The position numbers and the translations under genes are program-made. From assembly GCF_003355155.1 (NCBI RefSeq), contig NZ_CP031320.1, positions 4,641,367 through 4,705,366 of the forward strand: a stretch of DNA of 64,000 nucleotides, written 5' to 3'. Numbering within the stretch: position 1 is the first letter of the stretch; each line of letters begins with the position of its first letter. The DNA is from Streptomyces armeniacus (GTDB taxonomy: Bacteria; Actinomycetota; Actinomycetes; Streptomycetales; Streptomycetaceae). Positions 57,972 to 64,000 of the stretch are shown here, piece after piece. The notes under the pieces are model-generated. The model did not search any database and was not told where the DNA came from. It saw nothing but the letters and a program-made list of their open reading frames with translations.

Positions 57972-58033
57972 GTCTACGTGGGGCGGCGCCCGTGTACGGG
58001 TCTTCCTGCCGCCCCGAGGGGCTGCTCAGCTGC

Positions 58034-58055
58034 CAGGTGATGTAGCGATCACCTG
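58034..58055. repeat. 8-bp inverted repeat, operator-like
   Basis: CAGGTGAT (58034-58041) and ATCACCTG (58048-58055) are separated by GTAGCG. It stands alone in non-coding sequence. Confidence 0.5.
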
Positions 58056-58162
58056 AGGCCAGCGGCCCTCTTCTGCCACCAGAGGCCTGGCAGGGCCTCT
58101 GAAGGGCTGTCCGTCCAGGTGGGAGCCGGTCGGACGGTTTGTATTGGTTCTTCCCCAGAACC

Positions 58163-58185
58163 GAAGCCCACTTCAGGGGCTTCGT
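58163..58185. terminator. Terminator-like hairpin
   Basis: CGAAGCCC (58163-58170) pairs with GGGCTTCG (58178-58185) around a 7-base loop, followed by TTGTG. Confidence 0.6.
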
Positions 58186-58754
58186 TGTGTCACGAGGCGG
58201 GCCCCGGACAGGAGTCATTTTGCACGACCTGGTGGGCCACCGCCAGTTTCGGCGTGCCCGTGTACCCCAGTTTTCGTTGTCCGATCGACAAGAACGCCGG
58301 TTCGATGTGGTGGACATCACATCACGTGGTGTCCACGGCTCGGCTACCACGAGCCTTTCCGGGCTTGTTTCGCCGCGTCGCGTTGTCACATCCGGGTTGG
58401 TGGCTCGGCTTGCCCGGGACGTGCCTTCTCCTCTCGTTGTCGTCTCCCGCGCTGATGCCGTGTCACCATCCGCTCTCGCGGTCGGCCGTACGGCAGGCGT
58501 TCCCCGTTGCCGGCGAACGCCGTTCAGGGGGCCTCGGGGACTTGCACGGCTTGTCCGCCCGCGTGCTACGGGCGGCCTTCGTGATGACCAGTCTCGGCAG
58601 AAATGCAGGTCAGTTCGCAGTTGCGGGGCTAGCCCCCGGCTGTTTCAGAGTGCGGCTGCACCACAGAAAGAACCGGCGAGCCGGTGCTGTCTGTGTGCTC
58701 GCCCCGGGCCCAAGGGGGTGAAGACGTCCGCACTCTCGAAGGGGGGGCACTCCG

Positions 58755-58931
58755 GTGTCCACACTCCAACTGCTCGTCCTGCTGCTCATGGTGCTCGTCG
58801 GCGCGTCCGGCGCGGGCGGCCTGGCGTATCTGGTCCACCGTCACCCTCGGGCAGGAACACCGGTACTGGTCGCCATCGGGTTCACCACGGTGCTCATCGG
58901 CGCCGTCGCCCTGATCCTCACCGCACGGTGA
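58755..58931 (+). CDS. Small two-span membrane protein (58 residues)
   Basis: GTG 58755 follows GGGGGGG. The sequence STLQLLVLLLMVLVGASGAG then GLAYLVHRHPRAGTPVLVAIGFTTVLIGAVALIL forms two transmembrane helices joined by a HRHPR loop. Very similar tiny proteins precede the HTH protein described below in Streptomyces elements I know. The stop overlaps the next start (GTGA). Function is unknown, perhaps membrane anchoring of replication or transfer. Confidence 0.65.
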   Translation: MSTLQLLVLLLMVLVGASGAGGLAYLVHRHPRAGTPVLVAIGFTTVLIGAVALILTAR

Positions 58932-59005
58932 ATCCGTACGCCCTGTTCCACGGCGGGCAGTTCGGTGCGCCCGCCGTGGCGGTGGCCGTCCGGGGTCCGC
59001 TGTGA
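58928..59005 (+). CDS. 25-residue coupled peptide
   Basis: GTG 58928 overlaps the preceding stop and the TGA overlaps the HTH gene's GTG. The product NPYALFHGGQFGAPAVAVAV RGPL is short and featureless. Overlap at both ends suggests it is translated as a coupling peptide or is a shortened gene. Confidence 0.4.
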   Translation: MNPYALFHGGQFGAPAVAVAVRGPL

Positions 59006-59868
59006 GTGCTGTGGCGGCGGCCGCCGCCACAGCGGTTCCTGCGCCGCGTTCGTCGGCCGACGGCAACGCGCCCGCGGTGCTGCCTGCGCTGTGGGTTCCG
59101 GAGGTGGAGCAGTGGCTGTCGACGTCGGCAGGCCGGACGGCGCTCGACGGCTACTCCTGGATGCAGGCGGTGCACTGGGTCGCCGGGTCCGCGCTGTACG
59201 TGCCGCGCCGCTCCCACGGACCGCGTGAGTTCGGCCGGACGACGGTGTGGATCGCGCAGCTCCTCTCCCAGCTCTCGCCGTGCCGCCCCGGAGTGGCGTA
59301 CCTGGTGCGGCGTACGGGGCTGTCGGAGCGGTCGGTGGAGTACCACCTGTCGATGCTGCGCGAGGCCGGGCTGCTGGCGTACGTCGTCAAGGGAACGCGG
59401 GTGCGGGGTGAGCGGGCGCGGGCTTCGGAGTTCGCGCGGGTGATCCCTCCTCAGTTCGATGCCGCCCTCGGTATCCGTACCGAGGGCGAAGGGCGGTCGC
59501 GGCGGATGACGGGGATCGCGGAGTCGCGTCGAAGGCTCATGGCGAAGCTGGCGAAGAAGGCGGCCCGGAAGGTCCGAAAGCCGCTGTCCCGGAAGCCCGG
59601 GGAAAGGGCTGCGAAAGGGCGGTCAGCGGCGAAGCCGACGGCCGGGAAGAGGGTCGGCCAGGGGCGTGTGGAGGCAGTTTCAGCCGGGTCGCGTTGCACC
59701 CCAATGGAGGGTGGTTGCTGTTGTTCTTCTGCTACCGGTGATACCCCCAATCCCCCTGAGAGCAAGCTCGATGACGGGGAGCGCACCTCAGCCACCGGGA
59801 AGAAGACCCGGAAGTCCTCCGGCGCCCGCGGGAAGCTGAACAAGGTCGGCCGCCGCTACCAGCTGGCG
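59002..59868 (+). pseudogene. HTH protein of a mobile element, 3' end lost at the right junction
   Basis: GTG 59002 overlaps the upstream stop. The first 290 residues include ALWVPEVEQWLSTSAGRTAL, VWIAQLLSQLSPCRPGVAYL and the winged helix RRTGLSERSVEYHLSMLREAGLLAYVVKGTRVRGE. They continue with RMTGIAESRRRLMAKLAKKAARKVRK, MEGGCC and KLNKVGRRYQLA. I recognise this as a frequent Streptomyces plasmid/ICE HTH protein that normally continues far beyond RRYQLA. Here the frame runs into antisense-like Pro/Arg sequence where an nrtL fragment begins. It was probably replaced by recombination. Confidence 0.75.
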
Positions 59869-60055
59869 GCGGCGCCACCTCCTCGCCGTCGCCGACGCCG
59901 TCTTCGACGCCCGCGAGGCCTGTCCGCCCCTCCCCCAGGGGGACCAAAAACCCGAGGCCGCCCACCGTGCCCGGCTGGCCCTCGCCGAGGCTGCCGGGAC
60001 GGTGCTGGCCGGCGGCCTGGCACAGCTCGGCGTTACCGCACCCGCACACCTCTGA
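59864..60055 (+). pseudogene. nrtL: 3' fragment of an nrtL/argS-like anticodon-binding-domain gene
   Basis: The frame HLLAVADAVFDAREACPPLP, then GDQKPEAAHRARLALAEAAG and LAGGLAQLGVTAPAHL ends in TGA 60053-60055, 18 bp before lysA. It matches the C-terminus of DALR-type arginyl-tRNA-synthetase domains. In Streptomyces the gene directly upstream of lysA encodes such an ArgS-related protein (NrtL). Only about 63 codons remain; the rest is replaced by the HTH gene. This pins the right border at about 59864-59869. Confidence 0.7.
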
Positions 60056-60073
60056 GGGGATCAGAGAAGAGAC

Positions 60074-61504
60074 ATGAGCCGTTCCGCACACCCCGCCGGG
60101 CCCCGCTACGCCGACGTACTGCCCGAAGGGCACTACTCCGCGCCGCCCGCCGACCTGAACCAGCTCGACCAGGGCGTCTGGGCCCGTACGGTCGCCCGTA
60201 CGCCCGAGGGCGCCGTGACCGTCGGCGGGCTGGACGTACAGCAGCTCGCCGAGGAGTTCGGCACCCCCGCGTACTTCCTCGACGAGGCCGACTTCCGCGC
60301 CCGCTGCCGCGCCTGGCGTGACGCCTTCGGCGCCGACGCCGACGTGTTCTACGCGGGCAAGGCGTTCCTCTGCCGCGCCGTCGTGCGCTGGCTGCACGAG
60401 GAGGGCCTCAACCTCGACGTCTGCTCGCTCGGCGAGCTGACCACGGCGCTGGCCGCCGGCATGCCCGCCGAGCGGATCGCGATGCACGGCAACAACAAGT
60501 CGTCCGAGGAGATCCACCGGGCGGTCGAGGAGGGGGTCGGGCGCATCGTGCTGGACTCGTTCCAGGAGATCGCCCGTGTCGCGCACGCCGCCGCCGCGCT
60601 CGGCAAGCGACAGCGCGTGCAGATCAGGGTGACGGTCGGGGTCGAGGCGCACACGCACGAGTTCATCGCGACGGCGCACGAGGACCAGAAGTTCGGGCTG
60701 GCGCTGGCGGGCGGCGCGGGCGGCGCGGGCGGTGCCGGGGGCGCCGCGGGCGGGCCGGCCGCGGAGGCCGTACGGCGGGTGCTGCAGCTCGACAGCCTGG
60801 AGCTGGTCGGGATCCACTCCCACATCGGTTCGCAGATCTTCGACACCTCCGGCTTCGAGGTCGCCGCGCACCGCGTGGTGGGGCTGCTGCGCCAGGTGCG
60901 GGACGAGCACGGCGTCGAACTCCCCGAGATCGACCTCGGCGGCGGACTCGGCATCGCGTACACGCCCGACGACGACCCGAGCGAGCCGCAGGAGATCGCC
61001 AAGGCGCTCCGCGACATCGTCACGCGCGAGTGCGAGGGCGCCGGCCTGACCGTGCCGCGGCTGTCCGTCGAGCCGGGCCGGGCGATCGTGGGGCCGACGG
61101 CGTTCACGCTGTACGAGGTGGGCACGGTCAAGCCGCTGGACGGGCTGCGGACGTACGTGAGCGTGGACGGCGGCATGTCCGACAACATCCGTACGGCGCT
61201 GTACGACGCCGAGTACACGGTGGCGCTGGCCTCCCGCGCGTCCACGGCGGGGCCGATGCTGTCGCGGGTGGTGGGCAAGCACTGCGAGAGCGGCGACATC
61301 GTCGTACGGGACGCCTTCCTGCCCGCCGACCTGGCGCCGGGCGACCTGCTCGCGGTGCCGGCGACGGGCGCGTACTGCCGTTCCATGGCCAACAACTACA
61401 ACCACGCGCTGCGCCCGCCCGTCGTCGCCGTACGGGACGGTGCGGCGCGGGTGATCCTCCGCCGCGAGACGGAGGAGGACCTGCTGCGCCTGGACGTCGG
61501 CTGA
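60074..61504 (+). CDS. lysA: Diaminopimelate decarboxylase
   Basis: This 476-residue enzyme converts meso-diaminopimelate to lysine. The PLP lysine is in [12 protein letters not shown] (about K96). [31 protein letters not shown] (about 246-256), [19 protein letters not shown] and the inter-subunit CESGD (about 405) are all present. A Gly/Ala low-complexity insertion ([20 protein letters not shown], about 212-231) comes from a GC-rich repeat at 60706-60765. ATG 60074 follows AGAAGAG. It heads the chromosomal lysA-hom-thrC group. Confidence 0.97.
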   Translation: MSRSAHPAGPRYADVLPEGHYSAPPADLNQLDQGVWARTVARTPEGAVTVGGLDVQQLAEEFGTPAYFLDEADFRARCRAWRDAFGADADVFYAGKAFLCRAVVRWLHEEGLNLDVCSLGELTTALAAGMPAERIAMHGNNKSSEEIHRAVEEGVGRIVLDSFQEIARVAHAAAALGKRQRVQIRVTVGVEAHTHEFIATAHEDQKFGLALAGGAGGAGGAGGAAGGPAAEAVRRVLQLDSLELVGIHSHIGSQIFDTSGFEVAAHRVVGLLRQVRDEHGVELPEIDLGGGLGIAYTPDDDPSEPQEIAKALRDIVTRECEGAGLTVPRLSVEPGRAIVGPTAFTLYEVGTVKPLDGLRTYVSVDGGMSDNIRTALYDAEYTVALASRASTAGPMLSRVVGKHCESGDIVVRDAFLPADLAPGDLLAVPATGAYCRSMANNYNHALRPPVVAVRDGAARVILRRETEEDLLRLDVG

Positions 61505-61683
61505 CAGCCGACAGGCTGACAGGCCGAAAAGGCAGCCGGCGCGCAGCAGACACGGGTGCCTCCCGTACGAGGAGGTCCGTGTCGGTTGGCGAGATCTGTG
61601 TCCCACATCCTGGAATCGGCATGGAAACTGCCGACCGGTGCGTGAGACTGACTCCACCACGATTGACAAGTGAGCGAGGTCGA
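61505..61683. promoter_or_regulatory. lysA-hom intergenic region with hairpin
   Basis: GACACGG (61549-61555) pairs with CCGTGTC (61577-61583), and the inner CCTCC/GGAGG also pair, sequestering the GAGGAGG stretch. A second small hairpin, CGGCA/TGCCG, follows near 61617-61635. The region probably holds the hom promoter or an attenuator-like element. No leader peptide is obvious. Confidence 0.5.
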
Positions 61684-62976
61684 ATGATGCGTACGCGTCC
61701 GCTGAAGGTGGCGCTGCTGGGCTGTGGGGTCGTCGGCTCAGAGGTGGTACGCATCATGACGACGCACGCGGACGACCTCGCCGCCCGGATCGGCGCGCCG
61801 GTCGAGCTGGCGGGCATCGCCGTACGGCGCCCCGGCAGGGTCCGCGCGGGCGTCGACCCGAGCCTGGTCACCACGGACGCGGCGGGGCTCGCGAGCCGTC
61901 CCGACATCGACGTCGTGGTGGAGGTCATCGGCGGCATCGAGCCCGCCCGCGCCCTGATCACCTCGGCCTTCGAGCACGGTGCCAGCGTGGTGACGGCGAA
62001 CAAGGCGCTGCTCGCCGAGGACGGCTCGACACTGCACGAGACGGCGGAAAAACACGGCGGCGACCTCTTCTTCGAGGCCGCCGTCGCCGCCGCCATCCCG
62101 CTCGTACGGCCGCTGCGCGAGTCCCTCGCGGGCGACAAGGTCAACCGCGTCCTCGGCATCGTCAACGGCACCACCAACTTCATCCTCGACCGCATGGACT
62201 CCAGCGGTGCCGGCTACTCCGAGGCGCTCGACGAGGCCACGGCCCTCGGCTACGCGGAGGCCGACCCCACCGCCGACGTGGAGGGCTTCGACGCCGCCGC
62301 GAAGGCCGCGATCCTGGCCGGTATCGCGTTCCACACCCGGGTCCGGCTGGACGACGTGCACCGCGAGGGGCTGACGGACGTCACGGCCGCCGACATCGCC
62401 TCGGCGAAGCGCATGGGCTGTACGGTCAAGCTGCTCGCGATCTGCGAGCGCGCCGCCGACGGCCGTTCCGTCACCGCGCGGGTGCACCCCGCGATGATCC
62501 CGCTGAGCCACCCGCTGGCGTCCGTACGGGAGGCGTACAACGCGGTGTTCGTCGAGTCCGACGCGGCGGGCCAGCTGATGTTCTACGGGCCCGGCGCGGG
62601 CGGCGCGCCCACGGCCTCCGCGGTGCTCGGCGACCTCGTGGCCGCCTGCCGCAACAAGCTCAACGGCGCGCGCGGGCCGGGCGAATCGGCGTACGCGCAG
62701 CTGCCCGTCTCGCCCATGGGCGAGGTCGTCACGCGCTACCACATCAGCCTGGACGTCGCGGACAAGCCCGGCGTCCTCGCCCAGGTCGCGACCATCTTCG
62801 CGGAGCACGGCGTCTCCATCGACACCGTCCGCCAGCAGGGCAAGGACGGTGACGCCTGGCTCGTGGTGGTCACCCACCGGGCCCCCGACGCCGCCCTGAG
62901 CGCGACCGTCGAGGCACTGCGCAGACTGGACACCGTCCGCGGCGTCGCCAGCATCATGCGGGTCGAAGGGGAATAA
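61684..62976 (+). CDS. hom: Homoserine dehydrogenase
   Basis: This 430-residue NAD(P)-dependent enzyme reduces aspartate semialdehyde to homoserine in threonine and methionine synthesis. The Rossmann motif [12 protein letters not shown] (residues 10-21), [45 protein letters not shown] and a C-terminal ACT domain ([34 protein letters not shown]) give normal length and order. The ACT domain should mediate feedback by threonine. I chose ATG 61684. The thrC start is 8 bp after its stop. Confidence 0.97.
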   Translation: MMRTRPLKVALLGCGVVGSEVVRIMTTHADDLAARIGAPVELAGIAVRRPGRVRAGVDPSLVTTDAAGLASRPDIDVVVEVIGGIEPARALITSAFEHGASVVTANKALLAEDGSTLHETAEKHGGDLFFEAAVAAAIPLVRPLRESLAGDKVNRVLGIVNGTTNFILDRMDSSGAGYSEALDEATALGYAEADPTADVEGFDAAAKAAILAGIAFHTRVRLDDVHREGLTDVTAADIASAKRMGCTVKLLAICERAADGRSVTARVHPAMIPLSHPLASVREAYNAVFVESDAAGQLMFYGPGAGGAPTASAVLGDLVAACRNKLNGARGPGESAYAQLPVSPMGEVVTRYHISLDVADKPGVLAQVATIFAEHGVSIDTVRQQGKDGDAWLVVVTHRAPDAALSATVEALRRLDTVRGVASIMRVEGE

Positions 62977-62984
62977 GGGAAATA

Positions 62985-64000
62985 ATGAGCATCATGGACA
63001 GAACGCCTCCCGTACCGCCCGCGGCCGCCGCCCCTCCGGGGCCGGCGCCGGCGACCTCCCGGCAGTGGCGCGGCATCATCGAGGAGTACCGCGACCGGCT
63101 GCCGGTGGGCCCGGACACCGAGGTCGTGAGCCTCCGCGAGGGCGGCACCCCGCTCGTACCGGCCCGCGTCCTCTCCGAGCGGACCGGCTGCGACGTACAC
63201 CTCAAGGTCGAGGGCGCCAATCCGACCGGCTCCTTCAAGGACCGGGGCATGACGATGGCCATCACGGAGGCGAAGGCGGCCGGCGCACAGGCCGTCATCT
63301 GTGCCTCCACGGGCAATACGAGCGCCTCGGCCGCGGCGTACGCGGTGCGGGCCGGCATGGTGTGCGCCGTGCTCGTGCCCCAGGGGAAGATCGCCCTGGG
63401 GAAGATGGGGCAGGCGCTCGTGCACGGCGCCAAGATCCTTCAGGTGGAGGGGAATTTCGACGACTGCCTGACGCTTGCGCGCGGGCTCTCGGAGAAGTAC
63501 CCCGTCGCACTGGTGAATTCGGTGAACCCGGCCCGTATCGCGGGTCAGAAGACGGCGGCCTTCGAGGTCGTCGACATGCTCGGGGACGCCCCGGACATCC
63601 ATGTGCTGCCGGTCGGCAACGCGGGCAACATCACTGCGTACTGGAAGGGCTACCGCGAGTACGCGGACCGTACGACGGGCGGTCCCGCCACCCGTACCCC
63701 GGTGATGTGGGGGTACCAGGCGTCGGGCGCGGCGCCCATCGTGCTGGGCGAGCCGGTGCGGGAGCCGAGCACGATCGCCACCGCGATTCGCATCGGCAAC
63801 CCCGCGTCCTGGCAGCAGGCGGAGCGCGCGCGTGACGACTCCGGCGGCTTCATCGACTCGGTGACCGACCGTCAGATCCTGCGTGCCTATCGGCTGTTGG
63901 CGGCGGAGGAGGGCGTCTTCGTGGAGCCCGCCTCGGCGGCCTCCGTGGCCGGACTGCTGCAGGCGACCGAGCAGGGCCTGGTCGACCCCGGGCAGCGCAT
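62985..64000 (+). CDS. thrC: Threonine synthase, 3' end outside window
   Basis: ATG 62985 follows AAGGGAAAT. The first ~338 residues of the PLP enzyme converting phosphohomoserine to threonine are present. They include [16 protein letters not shown], the PLP lysine in [14 protein letters not shown] (about K83), [31 protein letters not shown], the phosphate loop [14 protein letters not shown] (about 210) and [17 protein letters not shown]. It directly follows hom in the usual Streptomyces hom-thrC(-thrB) order. Confidence 0.97.
   Translation, partial: MSIMDRTPPVPPAAAAPPGPAPATSRQWRGIIEEYRDRLPVGPDTEVVSLREGGTPLVPARVLSERTGCDVHLKVEGANPTGSFKDRGMTMAITEAKAAGAQAVICASTGNTSASAAAYAVRAGMVCAVLVPQGKIALGKMGQALVHGAKILQVEGNFDDCLTLARGLSEKYPVALVNSVNPARIAGQKTAAFEVVDMLGDAPDIHVLPVGNAGNITAYWKGYREYADRTTGGPATRTPVMWGYQASGAAPIVLGEPVREPSTIATAIRIGNPASWQQAERARDDSGGFIDSVTDRQILRAYRLLAAEEGVFVEPASAASVAGLLQATEQGLVDPGQR

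Larger units (their letters stand above)
57260..58754. other. Long mostly non-coding region with several structured elements
   Basis: About 1.5 kb between the flavoprotein gene and the 58-residue membrane gene. Frames longer than 100 codons cross it on both strands but lack ribosome-binding sites and have unlike-Streptomyces codon use. It contains a GTGGCCCC direct repeat and hairpin (57669-57737), an 8-bp inverted repeat (58034-58055), a terminator-like hairpin (58163-58185) and one possible 51-codon gene. No tRNA was recognised. Confidence 0.5.

Noticed and set aside
57260..59000. tRNA gene or att site near the right border
   Set aside because: I looked for a T-loop GGTTCGA pattern with pairing arms and for long direct repeats shared with the left border and found none I could defend. 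tRNAscan and a self-alignment would decide.
58139..59005. Long plus-strand frames at 58119-59005
   Set aside because: No ribosome-binding site, Ser/Arg/Pro-rich products and codon use unlike Streptomyces. The small genes at 58755-59005 explain the end better.
59868..60321. Continuation of the HTH frame to 60321
   Set aside because: It reads out of frame through the nrtL fragment and lysA. The family similarity ends at RRYQLA.

Overview
The window is high-GC actinobacterial DNA and almost certainly Streptomyces. The flanks carry typical Streptomyces chromosomal genes: an ECF42-type sigma factor, AraC and RibD-like genes on the left, and lysA-hom-thrC on the right. The middle holds two WhiB proteins, an Lsr2-type DNA-binding domain, a DUF2637 protein and a KorSA-like GntR regulator. 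All calls come from reading the sequence; no database search or alignment program was run.

Layout. (1) 1-5250 is chromosomal: sigma-factor 3' end, a DUF4383 plus DNA-glycosylase-like pair with a 9-bp tandem repeat, small conserved hypotheticals, a frameshifted cupin, and an AraC regulator beside a RibD/DHFR-like reductase. (2) 5250-6095 is a scar: a truncated SCO4226-type nickel-binding gene abuts a class V aminotransferase fragment on the other strand. (3) 6096-13722 looks like a leading-region and DNA-processing module. It holds an unknown protein, an ArdC-like protein and a DUF932 protein that share a repeated 5' leader, a long inverted repeat, a VirD4-type coupling protein, a cluster of GNA-triloop mini-hairpins, a replication-relaxation-type protein and a MerR/Xis-like protein. 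(4) 13959-14798 is a PadR module with a clear operator. (5) 14860-22147 is a type IV secretion-like conjugation cluster: cell-wall hydrolase, P-loop protein, pilin-like, VirB8-like, VirB6-like, membrane VirB3/VirB4-N-like and VirB4 ATPase. (6) 22144-24333 holds four unknown genes. (7) 24462-26818 is parAB; parB contains three palindromic candidate parS sites. (8) 27010-30251 encodes a RapZ-C/HIT fusion, a polynucleotide-kinase-like ATPase and an orphan N6-adenine methylase. (9) 30344-52701 is a long run of mostly minus-strand small genes, many ending in a strong hairpin. It includes the Lsr2-like protein, WhiB (two), a diguanylate cyclase, NUDIX, a second FtsK/TraB-like motor with its membrane partner, a 712-residue repeat-rich basic protein and the DUF2637 coiled-coil protein. 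(10) 53049-57259 is a plus-strand block: GntR, kinase, XRE protein, isochorismatase-like hydrolase and thioredoxin-reductase-like flavoprotein. (11) 57260-58754 is mostly non-coding. (12) 58755-59868 is a coupled operon whose HTH gene is cut off and joined to the last 63 codons of an nrtL/argS-like gene. (13) lysA, hom and partial thrC follow.

Interpretation. Roughly 6-59.87 kb is an acquired conjugative or plasmid-like element, or a fusion of several, sitting beside lysA. It has partition genes and two different DNA-translocation systems: a T4SS with a VirD4-type coupling ATPase, and an FtsK/TraB-like motor. I found no recognisable integrase, relaxase or classical Rep gene, and both borders look like illegitimate junctions rather than clean att sites. 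It may therefore be a decayed or integrated plasmid.
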